Assembly (NCBI GenBank): GCA_900317865.1
Contig: ONIK01000036.1
Span: 1-39,085, forward strand
Reading direction: 5' to 3'
Origin: an uncultured Methanobrevibacter sp.
GTDB taxonomy: Archaea > Methanobacteriota > Methanobacteria > Methanobacteriales > Methanobacteriaceae
Length of the DNA: 39,085 bases
The stretch's first letter is position 1; the number at the start of each line of letters is the position of its first letter. Of this stretch, positions 15,201-23,879 are shown one piece after another. Position numbers and translations under genes: made by a program. Below the pieces are notes generated by a model. That model saw only the letters and a list, made by a program, of their open reading frames with translations. It ran no database searches and was not told the DNA's origin.

Positions 15201-16318
15201 TATTTATCATACTCCCCGTATTCACAGCCGGCATTTTCCATTTTTACATGATCAATTAACGTACCGTCTTTTTTATATAATTTAATTTCACCCCAACCGT
15301 TTCCACCATTCCATAAACGATTGTGGCGTTTTTGTCCGTCAGGAGCTTCATAATTAATAAACATCATTTCATCACGTTTGCAGTACAATACCATTTCCAT
15401 ACGTGAATTTTTATTTGATGCATTTACATGCCATGTGTGGACATCATCTCCCTCTTCAAAATCAAAATCAATTTTAACCATGTTCCAGAACCTTGCAAAG
15501 TTGTATTCATACATGGTTCCTTCATAATAAAATCCAATTAATAATTTACGTGGAATAGATATTCCAAATGCTTTTGGTCTTCCACCACCTGCTTCAAATG
15601 CAGAATTGTTTAATTTTTTACCTGTTTTAAGACTGGTTAAATTACATGAAGAAATCCAAAGCCATGGAGAGGTAAAGTCTCCACCCCAGTTTTTATCAGC
15701 ATATCCATATGATTTTTCAGGAATAACTTCATATTCAACACCATCAAGCCAAATACTTCCACTGTATTCAGTTTTAATTCCTTCAGCATGCCAAAACATT
15801 TCAAAAGAGTTTAATTTCCTAAATAATCCATTTGCACCATAACCAACATTAAAAGTAATCTGCTTATCAATATCCAAATCCCATCTCATATCCCCAGCAT
15901 CACACATATACTCAGGATGGTTTTTGGCATCTTCTTCGGTTACCGTACATGATCCAGACATATGGGTTTCAGTTAGAGAACAGTCCCCTACACGAATATC
16001 CAATTCATTGTCCGGACATTGGAAATCTTTCATTGAGTAAAAATTATGAATTTGTTTAGGATTTTTACCCCAGGTTCCTACCTTCATCATGAAATAAGAA
16101 GGTTTTTTACCTAATTTTTTATTTTCAGGATCCTGACCTAATGTAGGTTTATCCTCAGCTAATGCAGGGTTACACACAAAATACTCAATAAAAAATGGTT
16201 TTGCTTCACCCGTTTCCTTATTATATGCAGTAAGTGAATGCCACCACCAGTCATAACCTTTTTTTGCAAGCGGTCCCTTAAGCATAAAATAGTCTCTTTC
16301 CAAATCACTTTTATTCAT
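15200..16318 (-). CDS. Tocopherol-cyclase-like (lipocalin-type) protein
   Basis: A 372-residue soluble protein that resembles the tocopherol cyclase/CrtC-like two-domain lipocalin group. Landmarks are GYDWWWHSLTAYNKETGEAK with IEYFVCNP, RWDLDIDKQI, the block FEMFWHAEGIKTEYSGSI, the signature SYGYADKNWGGDFTSPWLW, and a late NGWGEIKLYKKDG. The NWG and SPWLW blocks line the binding cavity in this fold. No signal peptide is seen. The ATG at 16318 is chosen because GGGAGGA lies just upstream; the TTG at 16333 is part of that region. Coupling to a polyprenol-kinase-like gene suggests an isoprenoid substrate. It may be a cyclase, a hydratase or only a lipid-binding protein. Confidence 0.65.
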   Translation of the reverse strand: MNKSDLERDYFMLKGPLAKKGYDWWWHSLTAYNKETGEAKPFFIEYFVCNPALAEDKPTLGQDPENKKLGKKPSYFMMKVGTWGKNPKQIHNFYSMKDFQCPDNELDIRVGDCSLTETHMSGSCTVTEEDAKNHPEYMCDAGDMRWDLDIDKQITFNVGYGANGLFRKLNSFEMFWHAEGIKTEYSGSIWLDGVEYEVIPEKSYGYADKNWGGDFTSPWLWISSCNLTSLKTGKKLNNSAFEAGGGRPKAFGISIPRKLLIGFYYEGTMYEYNFARFWNMVKIDFDFEEGDDVHTWHVNASNKNSRMEMVLYCKRDEMMFINYEAPDGQKRHNRLWNGGNGWGEIKLYKKDGTLIDHVKMENAGCEYGEYDK

Positions 16319-16349
16319 AAGTAATCCTCCCAATACAATATAATATTTA

Positions 16350-16366
16350 TCTAAAATATAATAAAA
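16350..16366 (-). promoter_or_regulatory. Probable promoter of the cyclase/kinase operon
   Basis: An AT-rich TATA-like stretch (TTTTTATTATATTT, minus strand) lies about 35-45 bases ahead of the ATG at 16318. The remaining intergenic DNA up to 16587 is AT-rich without other recognisable features, apart from the rightward TATA at about 16535-16546. Confidence 0.3.
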
Positions 16367-16534
16367 ATATTATCATTAATGTTGTATCAAATGTTAATTT
16401 GAATGGAAGTTTTTCCGAATATAATTCTAAAAAATAATCTGTCAATTTATTTTAAATAAAGAATAAAATTTATCATTTCGCTGATTCTCAAAAATACATA
16501 ATTCAAAAAAAATATAAAACACCTCAAAAATATT

Positions 16535-16546
16535 AAATATATAAAT
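16535..16546 (+). promoter_or_regulatory. TATA box of the acyltransferase gene
   Basis: AAATATATAAAT lies about 45 bases before the ATG at 16588. AAAGGA then provides a ribosome binding site in the leader at about 16571-16576. Confidence 0.4.
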
Positions 16547-16587
16547 AACAATATATTTTAATTAGTAATTTAAAGGAATGCAATATT

Positions 16588-17637
16588 ATGGGTGCTAATT
16601 CTGTTGATAATAAAAAAGATATTTACTATATTACTTGTTTATCAGTTATATCAGCAATTTCTGTTGTTATTTTACACGGATCACTAATACGCTTTAGTAG
16701 TGCATGTCCTTCTAAATTTTGGATTATAACCAATTTTATAATGTGTCTATTATTTTTTGCTGTTCCTATCTTTTATATGATTTCCGGTGCAACTTTAATG
16801 GATTATCGTGAAAGATATAACACCAAGACCTATCTTTTAAAACGTTTTAAGAAAGTAGGAATTCCATTTATATTTTGGGTTATTATCTATTGTTTATTTA
16901 GAATTTACTACATGAAAATACCTGTAGAAGGAAATATTTTATTGTTTCTTTATAATGACTGCATAGAAGGAAGTATAATGTGGTTTTTCATACCGTTATT
17001 TGCAATATATCTCATTATACCTCTTTTAAACAGCATCCCTAAAGAAAAAAGAATTAAACTTTTCACAGTTTATTCCGTCTTAATTTTTATATTTGTTTCT
17101 TTAATACCTTCTTTAATTCATATTTTCAGTATCCCACTGAATATACGTCAGGAATTTATCTTTACAAGTGGACTATTTATTTATCCATTATTGGGGTATG
17201 TATTAAATGAAATTAATTTAAGCAAAAAATATCGGATGATATTTTATGTATTGGGTATATTAGGCCTTTTAGCTATGTTTTTACCAACACAATCAGTTTA
17301 TGATACCACTCATCAATCAACTTATCTGTTTAAATCATATTCTTATCCATCTACAGTTCTATATTCAATTGCTATTTGGATTTTTATAAAACAGTTATGT
17401 AATAATTATGACTTTACCAATAAATTTAAAAAAATCGTATATTTCTTTAAGCCATATACATTTGGATTATATATGGTTCATTTTTATTTAATCATAGTAA
17501 TTGCCCATTGTTTAAAAATGGATTTAACATCATTTTCAACTACAATAATAATTCCATTAATTGTTATTCCAATATCCATTTTGATATTATATATAATGAA
17601 AAAAATACCTATTGTGAGAAATATTGTTCCTAATTAA
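16588..17637 (+). CDS. Membrane acyltransferase, AT3 (OafA/WecH) family
   Basis: A 349-residue protein with about ten membrane helices. The first helix ends in VVILHGS with His30 in the place of the conserved catalytic histidine. A short loop later comes FAVPIFYMISGATLM, the family's second signature, and a basic stretch KTYLLKRFKKVGIPFIFW follows. These proteins transfer acetyl or other acyl groups across or at the membrane to sugars of surface glycans. The gene is alone and divergent from the cyclase/kinase operon. The acceptor is unknown. Confidence 0.88.
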   Translation: MGANSVDNKKDIYYITCLSVISAISVVILHGSLIRFSSACPSKFWIITNFIMCLLFFAVPIFYMISGATLMDYRERYNTKTYLLKRFKKVGIPFIFWVIIYCLFRIYYMKIPVEGNILLFLYNDCIEGSIMWFFIPLFAIYLIIPLLNSIPKEKRIKLFTVYSVLIFIFVSLIPSLIHIFSIPLNIRQEFIFTSGLFIYPLLGYVLNEINLSKKYRMIFYVLGILGLLAMFLPTQSVYDTTHQSTYLFKSYSYPSTVLYSIAIWIFIKQLCNNYDFTNKFKKIVYFFKPYTFGLYMVHFYLIIVIAHCLKMDLTSFSTTIIIPLIVIPISILILYIMKKIPIVRNIVPN

Positions 17638-17673
17638 TACTACTATTGTTTAGAATCAAAAAAAATTAAAAAA

Positions 17674-17745
17674 GCTACTGACGGGACTTGAACCCGCAAC
17701 CTCCGCCTTACGAGGGCGGCACACTGCCAATTGTGTTACAGTAGC
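17674..17745 (-). tRNA. tRNA-Thr, anticodon CGU
   Basis: 72 bases fold into a complete cloverleaf on the minus strand: acceptor GCTACTG/CAGTAGC, D stem ACAC/GTGT with loop AATTGGCA, anticodon stem CCGCC/GGCGG with loop CTCGTAA (anticodon CGT, reads ACG), and T arm GCGGG TTCAAGT CCCGT with one G-T pair. CCA is not encoded, as is common in archaea. A T-run follows the gene at 17656-17673. The upstream promoter region is short, because an IS200/IS605-type relic begins 46 bases away. Confidence 0.95.
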
Positions 17746-17756
17746 AAAAAAATTTC

Positions 17757-17787
17757 TGAAAAACAATTAAAAATCAAGTTTTTCAGA
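17757..17787. repeat. Hairpin between tRNA-Thr and the IS relic
   Basis: CTGAAAAAC at 17757-17765 and GTTTTTCAG at 17779-17787 form a perfect nine-base stem. It lies just upstream of the tRNA, where its promoter should be. It might instead be a terminator for leftward transcription from the eha operon, keeping read-through off the tRNA gene. Confidence 0.5.
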
Positions 17788-17790
17788 GGC

Positions 17791-18085
17791 TTGAACTACC
17801 TCAACTTTATAGAAGTTGAGAATTATTACTTCACGGGCTGTATACTCTAATGATTATAGGATTACCGTGCTATCCCCCTCGTTCCGAAGGTTCAGACAGA
17901 TTAAATTAATATTGCTTTTTAAACTTGGTTATCGTTGAAAAAGTATTTAATTTAATTTTGTCACTGTCATTTATTATTTTTGTTATCCTGCTATTTAAAT
18001 TTCATCAGAGAGCATTTGAAAATTAATACTCCTCTTTGTGCAATTCAGCAATGACTTGTAGAAGTCATGGTATTCTTGCATTAAT
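17791..18085 (-). mobile_element. IS200/IS605-derived non-autonomous element, copy B with both end hairpins
   Basis: The right-end segment 17791-17936 matches copy A at 4774-4918. Its terminal hairpin is CTCAACTT-TATAG-AAGTTGAG at 17800-17820. About 230 bases upstream on the minus strand is a second hairpin, ATGACTT-GTAG-AAGTCAT at 18051-18068, of the same style as IS200/IS605 left ends. Between them no transposase or tnpB frame survives. The layout resembles a palindrome-associated element mobilised in trans. This region fills most of the gene-free stretch between the tRNA and the CBS gene. The exact left boundary is uncertain. Confidence 0.55.
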
Positions 18086-18116
18086 TAGATAAATCTAAAT
18101 CACTTTAAATCATAAA

Positions 18117-18752
18117 TTATTTTCTAGCCTTACCCACTCTGCGCGCAATAACTAATTCACCAACAGAAATTAATCCTGCAAAGAATTTTTCCAATCCTCC
18201 TGTTGCCCAAATAGCTTCACCAAAAGTGGAATTCATAATATTTTCTTCATATTCTTCAGGAGATATTTTTACACCAGTAGTTTTTTTGGAAACCAAAGCT
18301 GAAGCGGCCATCAATTCTTCCCAGGTAACACCTTTAAGCTGATTTTGCATCGCCTTATATAATTTTACAACTTTAATATCATAAAGTTCAGATAATAATT
18401 CCACAATATCACAGGCACGAACCATACCTATGACCTGATTATCATCATTAATAACAGGAACTGTAACAAATTTATTATTTGCAGTTAAAAGAACGGCAAG
18501 TCTTGCAGGAGCATCTTCATGAATAGTAGTAATTTCTTCATAAGAACTCATGATTTCACTAATTTTTTCATTACCTTCTCTTAAACCTCTTGTTATATCA
18601 AAAGAAGTTACCCATCCAATCAATTGTTTATTTTCATTAACAACAGGACATGTAAATCTTCTTATTTCTTCCATAACTTTAGATACTTCAACAACACTAT
18701 CATCGCTATTTAAATATGCGAAATCCTTATCCATTAACTCTTTAGCTTTCAA
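18117..18752 (-). CDS. Tandem CBS-domain protein downstream of eha
   Basis: A 211-residue protein. Two CBS domains (about 1-60 and 65-125) are marked by MDKDFAYLNSDDSVVEV with GWVTSFDITRGL, and by IHEDAPARLAVLL with GMVRACDIVELL. A further C-terminal region of about 80 residues (LKGVTWEELMAASALVSKKTTG) is not a known catalytic domain. CBS pairs bind adenosine nucleotides and act as energy sensors. The start is TTG at 18752, supported by GGAGGT at the right distance. It ends the eha run and could tie hydrogenase or ferredoxin use to AMP/ATP levels; that is inference. Confidence 0.88.
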   Translation of the reverse strand: MKAKELMDKDFAYLNSDDSVVEVSKVMEEIRRFTCPVVNENKQLIGWVTSFDITRGLREGNEKISEIMSSYEEITTIHEDAPARLAVLLTANNKFVTVPVINDDNQVIGMVRACDIVELLSELYDIKVVKLYKAMQNQLKGVTWEELMAASALVSKKTTGVKISPEEYEENIMNSTFGEAIWATGGLEKFFAGLISVGELVIARRVGKARK

Positions 18753-18763
18753 AACAATACCTC

Positions 18764-19597
18764 CTATTCAATTTCTACACGTTTTAGTGCTTCAACAGGA
18801 CAATGATTACTACATTCAACACAGCGAATACATTTATCATCATCCAATACAACTTCCCCATCTTCTAACCGTATAGCATCAACAGGACAATTTTCTTCAC
18901 ATAAGAAACAGTTAACACATAAATCGTGATTAACTTCAATTTTTCTACTGTGAACTATAGGCCCCAGAATCCTATCCAATGTAATGGCACCATCATTTTT
19001 TGAAATTTCAACACAGGCACTGCATCCAATACACAATTTCTTATTGATATAAGGGTATAATGTATCATCATCTAAATCAATACCGGTATCAAAGCCCATT
19101 TTATCAAAAAATTCTTTAAATTCTAAAGTAAATGCATTTGTAGGACATAAATCAGCACAGTCTTGCCAATTATTACCTTGAGTGTAATCAATTTTAATGT
19201 CATTCATTCTAACAGTTCTATGATAATAACGGACATTATTTACACTGTATTCCATGAAACCTTCATCCTCATCATCACCTTCATGATAAGTAACAACATT
19301 TTTAATTAACTTAATAGCTGAAACAGGACAGGTTTGAACACAAATTTCACATTTAACACATTTATCAGTAATTTTAGCTAACCTGAAAATATTAGCAGGT
19401 TCAATAGCATCAACTGGACATGCACCAACACAAGTATTACATCTCACGCATTTCGGTGCAACGGCAATAATTTCTTCTTCAGTTTTAAAATCGGATAACT
19501 CAAATTGGAAATCATCACCATCATCATCTAATTCAACAGATTTTAAAAGAACTTCACGTTCCAAACTTTTCATCTGTTTTATAAACGACACATACAT
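18764..19597 (-). CDS. Polyferredoxin downstream of ehaT
   Basis: A 277-residue iron-sulfur protein with four complete CxxCxxCxxxCP motifs (KCVRCNTCVGACP, KCVKCEICVQTCP, LCVNCFLCEENCP, KCIRCVECSNHCP). Two sites are degenerate: LCIGCSACVEIS lacks the fourth cysteine, and DCADLCP keeps only part of a motif. The N-terminal 45 residues are acidic. No membrane segment. It is likely an electron carrier acting next to the Eha hydrogenase, beyond the six- and ten-cluster polyferredoxins EhaP and EhaQ. AGGT precedes the ATG. A similar polyferredoxin and CBS gene follow eha in other Methanobacteriales as far as I recall. Confidence 0.85.
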   Translation of the reverse strand: MYVSFIKQMKSLEREVLLKSVELDDDGDDFQFELSDFKTEEEIIAVAPKCVRCNTCVGACPVDAIEPANIFRLAKITDKCVKCEICVQTCPVSAIKLIKNVVTYHEGDDEDEGFMEYSVNNVRYYHRTVRMNDIKIDYTQGNNWQDCADLCPTNAFTLEFKEFFDKMGFDTGIDLDDDTLYPYINKKLCIGCSACVEISKNDGAITLDRILGPIVHSRKIEVNHDLCVNCFLCEENCPVDAIRLEDGEVVLDDDKCIRCVECSNHCPVEALKRVEIE

Positions 19598-19618
19598 ATT
19601 ATTACCTACATGTTATTT

Positions 19619-20563
19619 TTAATTAATCTCATTAATAAATTCTTTTAATTCATTTGATTTAGGAAATTTCTCCATTCCAAATCCACCAATAGCCTTACTG
19701 GCTACCCAGTTACCTATTTTACATGATTTTTCTAAATCATATTCCTTTAAATAAGCATATAAAAATCCGCTGTTAAAACTATCTCCAGCACCAGTAGTAT
19801 CAACAACATCACATTTAAATGCACCAACATCACATTCTTCATTATTATTACAAGCATAAACTCCCTGAGAACCTCTTTTAACAACAATTGTACTAATACC
19901 ACTATCAAAAAGCTTTTTAGCCAATTGTTTATAAGAGGACTCATCATCATTAAATAATAATCTTAATTCAGATTCATTTATCAGTAAAATGTCACACCTA
20001 TCCAAAATTGGTTTTATTTCATCAAATCCTTTTTGAACATATAACATTCCAGGATCAAAACTCAAAACGCAATCCTTATTTAATTTTTCAAGTAATTCTA
20101 TCTGAGTTTTAAATGAATCACCAACAAAAGAAGTATAATGCATTATTTTACATCTCATAATGTTTAGAGCATTAATTTCATCAATTACAATTTCATCATT
20201 AACTCCCGGATCCACATAAAGACACCTGTCACCATTGGAGTCGACAAAACCCAAACATTTACCTGTACTTCCCTCATCAGCATAAATTAAATTATTTGAA
20301 AAAACTCCATTAAATGCCAAATTATATTCGATTAACTCGCCGTCATCATCTTCAGCTATTTTACCTATAATTGAAGTTGATATGCCCAATCTAGATAAAC
20401 CAACAATTGTATTAGCTGCAGAACCTCCCGGAGTATCCTGACTAGTTTTAATAAAACTTTCTTCGTCTGCTCCAGCAATATTCTCAACAGAGTATAGTTT
20501 ATCTACATTCAATGCTCCAAATCCTATAACTTCTGCATTTAAATCATCATCAAGCATTTCCAT
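19619..20563 (-). CDS. ehaT: PfkB-family carbohydrate kinase, eha operon subunit T position
   Basis: A 314-residue ribokinase-like protein. Family marks are the early GFGALNVDKLY, the GGSAANTIVGLSRLG motif, SFDPGMLY, and the C-terminal DTTGAGDSFNSGF with the catalytic base Asp261. All catalytic residues appear intact, so it should be an active kinase. Its substrate is unknown; ribokinase, adenosine kinase and fructokinase are all in this family. It lies ten bases after the formyltransferase-like gene within the eha run. The symbol rests on its place as the twentieth gene of the cluster and on the published count of hydrophilic Eha proteins. Confidence 0.82.
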   Translation of the reverse strand: MEMLDDDLNAEVIGFGALNVDKLYSVENIAGADEESFIKTSQDTPGGSAANTIVGLSRLGISTSIIGKIAEDDDGELIEYNLAFNGVFSNNLIYADEGSTGKCLGFVDSNGDRCLYVDPGVNDEIVIDEINALNIMRCKIMHYTSFVGDSFKTQIELLEKLNKDCVLSFDPGMLYVQKGFDEIKPILDRCDILLINESELRLLFNDDESSYKQLAKKLFDSGISTIVVKRGSQGVYACNNNEECDVGAFKCDVVDTTGAGDSFNSGFLYAYLKEYDLEKSCKIGNWVASKAIGGFGMEKFPKSNELKEFINEIN

Positions 20564-20572
20564 AGTAAAACC

Positions 20573-21463
20573 TTATTTCAATATATCTAATAAATTATAA
20601 ATTTTATCCCCAAGTTTTCCATCAAAATTACCTGCAGATATTCCAATAACACCATCAACATCAATAGCTGCATCAATACCTGCTTTTAATGCTTTAAACA
20701 TTGCATCCACATTTGTGGCATTAACCACTATTTCAGGAATATAATTAACATTTTCAGGTACTTTTGATTCATTACCTAACTTTTCTTTTAAAGAAGGACA
20801 ATAATAATGATTAGTAGTAGGTCCAATTTCAGGATAATTGGTTTCTGGTTTTGAAGCTGCTGAACAAACATCAAATGGAGTGGTTGCTCCCTCAACTTCC
20901 ATTATAGCATTAATTATAGCATCACCAGCAGTTATTACAGCTTCAGGGGTTTCACATAAATACCAGAAATTACCTCCCATTATACCATCATTAATTTTAA
21001 ATTTTTCTTCAATTTGGAAATCAGGGACTGCAATAGGTACATTTATCATTCGGCGACCGTATTCTTCAACAATCCATTCCCATCCATCACCACAGTGACC
21101 TACAATATCCATCATTTCAATATAATCATCACTTTCACCATCAGAATAATCAAAAATGCGTGTAAATGGCTTAACCAATACATCCTGCCTTAAACGATAA
21201 GACAATTCAAAAGCGAATTTTTCCTTATCATCACCACCTAACCAATACTGTACAACAGCACCAAAACGGCCGTCGGGAGTTTCACTTTTATCCAAGAATC
21301 CTTCAACACCACCTTCTACTCTACCAATAACTGCACTTGGAGTTGAAGTAGAGTCATATGCTGCTCTTTTAACAATTTCTTCAGTTGGTCCTGTAATTAA
21401 AGCTCTCACATATTTACCTTCAAAAGCTTCAAAAAATGTGTCTTCGACTTTATCATAATTCAT
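20573..21463 (-). CDS. ehaS: Formyltransferase-like protein (Ftr paralogue), eha operon subunit S position
   Basis: A 296-residue paralogue of formylmethanofuran:tetrahydromethanopterin formyltransferase. Shared features are VEDTFFEAFEGKYVRALIT at the start, SETPDGRFG, GHCGDGWEW, a central GIMGGNFWYLCETPEAV and the end GVIGISAGNFDGKLGDKI. Canonical Ftr catalyses transfer of formyl from methanofuran to H4MPT; whether this copy is active is unknown. GGAGGA lies ten bases before ATG 21463, two bases after the EhaR stop; the TTG at 21472 is too close to that site. Its place in eha hints that it connects hydrogenase-reduced ferredoxin with the CO2-reduction step. Confidence 0.82.
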   Translation of the reverse strand: MNYDKVEDTFFEAFEGKYVRALITGPTEEIVKRAAYDSTSTPSAVIGRVEGGVEGFLDKSETPDGRFGAVVQYWLGGDDKEKFAFELSYRLRQDVLVKPFTRIFDYSDGESDDYIEMMDIVGHCGDGWEWIVEEYGRRMINVPIAVPDFQIEEKFKINDGIMGGNFWYLCETPEAVITAGDAIINAIMEVEGATTPFDVCSAASKPETNYPEIGPTTNHYYCPSLKEKLGNESKVPENVNYIPEIVVNATNVDAMFKALKAGIDAAIDVDGVIGISAGNFDGKLGDKIYNLLDILK

Positions 21464-21464
21464 T

Positions 21465-22511
21465 TTATCCAAGTCCTCCTATGTCTTCGCCACGAATATT
21501 ATTTCGCATATCAACACTTTCTTTTAATATTTTATCATAATTTTTATCATCAACAATTTCAATAATAGGATAATTTTTATCATCAAATACATCAAAGAAT
21601 TTATCATTGATTTCTTTTGAAATATTATAATCCAAAAATAATTTATTTAAATCATTCTGTGAGTTATAATCATCAATAAACTGTAAAACTTTAGCTTTAT
21701 CATAATTTGCATAAATATCTGCAATTACAGCAGTAGCTACTGCACTTGGAGAAACAATAGCAAATTCAGCTACTTTAAGAGGATATTCATTACCATTGAA
21801 AGATATTGAAATCCCATTATTTTTACGGGCAAATTCCAATGCCTCCACATCAGTAATACTATCACCAATATAGAGAAGATTGTTGATATCCACATTATCT
21901 CTTTCAATGATAGTATCAATAGCTAATTTTTTACCTAATCCACCAACAACATCAATTTTTTTGATTTTTTCATAAATATCCATTTTTGGAATTTCATTAA
22001 AGAAAATCTCATCAAATAATTCATAATCCTCAGGATTATCCAATATTTGAATTTTGTATTCTGCCATTTTAGACAATTCTTCATCATTTAAATGTAGTGC
22101 ATCTACATCAACATTTGTGTAAAATGTATTTTCAAATGGGAATTCCATATAATTAGATAATGCTTCAATATATTGACCATAACTAGTACTAACTATGTAA
22201 GTATTCATAGCTCCCATCAAGTATTTTAATAGAAATTTTGAATCCTTAATTGCATATATATTATTTTTTGAAAAATTAATCAAGTCCTTATTTTTAAGAT
22301 TTTCAAGAACGAAAAATGGCAAGATAAATTTTAATGTATTTCCTACTTTATAACCTTCTTTTTTAACGATATCCGCAAGATAGTCATCATATAAACTAAG
22401 AATTTTAAATAATTCATCACCATTTTCAATGAAATGTGCACATAATTCAAATGCATTATCATTAAGTGTTAGTGGACCTTCGCAGTCTGTTATAAAAGAT
22501 TTTTCAAACAT
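21465..22511 (-). CDS. ehaR: HAD-like protein, eha operon subunit R
   Basis: A 348-residue HAD-superfamily protein. Motif I is TDCEGPLT with Asp9; the usual second aspartate is replaced by Glu11. Motif IV is YIGDSITDVEAL with Asp217. This pattern occurs in HAD phosphatases and in several Methanobacteriales-specific proteins. The large cap between the motifs and the C-terminal acidic tail are not typical of known phosphatases. In the eha cluster it follows the ten-cluster polyferredoxin by four bases. Its role in the hydrogenase complex has not been shown; it may be a small-metabolite phosphatase. Confidence 0.82.
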   Translation of the reverse strand: MFEKSFITDCEGPLTLNDNAFELCAHFIENGDELFKILSLYDDYLADIVKKEGYKVGNTLKFILPFFVLENLKNKDLINFSKNNIYAIKDSKFLLKYLMGAMNTYIVSTSYGQYIEALSNYMEFPFENTFYTNVDVDALHLNDEELSKMAEYKIQILDNPEDYELFDEIFFNEIPKMDIYEKIKKIDVVGGLGKKLAIDTIIERDNVDINNLLYIGDSITDVEALEFARKNNGISISFNGNEYPLKVAEFAIVSPSAVATAVIADIYANYDKAKVLQFIDDYNSQNDLNKLFLDYNISKEINDKFFDVFDDKNYPIIEIVDDKNYDKILKESVDMRNNIRGEDIGGLG

Positions 22512-22515
22512 TAAT

Positions 22516-23874
22516 TCACCTAAAGTTAATAATTCTTATTGAATCAACAGGACAAATTGCCTCACAAGTTCTACAGTAAATACATTTATCTTCAACAAAT
22601 TCAACATGATCATCTGCCAAAACCAAAGCATCATTTGGACAATTTCTCACACAAATTGCACATGCCTGACATTTAGTTGTAGAAATAGATAACTCACCTT
22701 CCCTTTGTTTGAAGAGGTAAGATCTCGCATAATACAAATCAGTGTCTTTACTATAGTAATAATCATCATAAGCTCCAATTGCATCAAATTGACATTTTTC
22801 AACACATTTTCCACAGTAAACACAGTTATCATTAATTGAAATTGGACTAGGACCATTAAGCTCTATAGCATCAACAGGACATACATTATAACATTCACCA
22901 CAGGCAATACATTTTTTAGAATAGACTTCAATATTTCTATCCATCAAATAAGAACCAAATAACCTGTCAAAATTATTGAGTTCAATACTTGAATCCAGAA
23001 CAATATCCAGTTCCTTTTCCATTTGGTCATTAACTTTACATTCAATGAAATTCTCAAAATTCTGATTATCGAATTCGAAAGACATTGATGTAGCAACCTT
23101 TTTAAGAACAGAATTAAGGCTGATTAAATCCAAGGACAGCCTTTTCATATCATTGTCTGCAATACTGGATACAATATCAAATGATTTAATTTCACTATAC
23201 ATTTTATATGCCTTTTTACGTGAAGCATATCTTATTGCCCCTGAAGGACAGGAATGCATACATTCTTCACATCTTGCACAGTATCCTGGATTAATATAAG
23301 GCAGTTTATTTGTTCTTCCAACAGTAATTGCACCTGTTGAAGGACAAACTCTAGTACATGTCATACAGCCAATACATTTATCTTGATTGACAACAATTGC
23401 TTTACCTCCTTTAACAGTTTTAGGAAGTAACTGACCATATTTAATTGCATCAGTAGGGCATACTCTGAAACAGTACCCACAACGAACACAAGTGTCCTTA
23501 TCTATTTCACTGTGTGGCGGGTGTTTACCATCATTAAAAATATGAATAGACCCATTTTTACAAGCCTGTACACATGCACCACATGCTTTACATAATTTAA
23601 TGTTAATATTTGGAACTTCTTCTTTAATAGGAGGATCCATTTGAACATCTAAAGAAATTGCATCATATGGACATGCATTACGACATAAAACACAACCGAA
23701 GCAAGTATTTTTTATTTTAACAAGACCGTCATCATCATCCATATAAATTGCATCAATAGGACATGAACCAAGACATGGTTTATCAACACAATTTTCACAT
23801 TTTGTTTGATTAATCAAATAATCAACATCAACACGCCTTAATGGCCTTGGAGTTTTAGTATAACTATCAATCAT
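22516..23874 (-). CDS. ehaQ: 10[4Fe-4S] polyferredoxin of Eha hydrogenase
   Basis: A 452-residue polyferredoxin. Ten cysteine clusters can be counted, from the variant CENCVDKPCLGSCP at the start, through CFGC, CKAC, CVRC, CIGC, CARC, CIAC, CVYC and CQAC, to CIYCRTCEAICP at the end; the eighth ends CQ and the third CK instead of CP. A central segment of about 90 residues (about 220-310) has no clusters. Ten clusters is the count reported for EhaQ. It probably forms an electron wire between the hydrogenase and its acceptors. Two starts are possible: GTG 23883, overlapping the EhaP stop, and ATG 23874, with GGAG eight bases ahead; the latter is chosen. Confidence 0.93.
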   Translation of the reverse strand: MIDSYTKTPRPLRRVDVDYLINQTKCENCVDKPCLGSCPIDAIYMDDDDGLVKIKNTCFGCVLCRNACPYDAISLDVQMDPPIKEEVPNINIKLCKACGACVQACKNGSIHIFNDGKHPPHSEIDKDTCVRCGYCFRVCPTDAIKYGQLLPKTVKGGKAIVVNQDKCIGCMTCTRVCPSTGAITVGRTNKLPYINPGYCARCEECMHSCPSGAIRYASRKKAYKMYSEIKSFDIVSSIADNDMKRLSLDLISLNSVLKKVATSMSFEFDNQNFENFIECKVNDQMEKELDIVLDSSIELNNFDRLFGSYLMDRNIEVYSKKCIACGECYNVCPVDAIELNGPSPISINDNCVYCGKCVEKCQFDAIGAYDDYYYSKDTDLYYARSYLFKQREGELSISTTKCQACAICVRNCPNDALVLADDHVEFVEDKCIYCRTCEAICPVDSIRIINFR

Positions 23875-23879
23875 AACAC

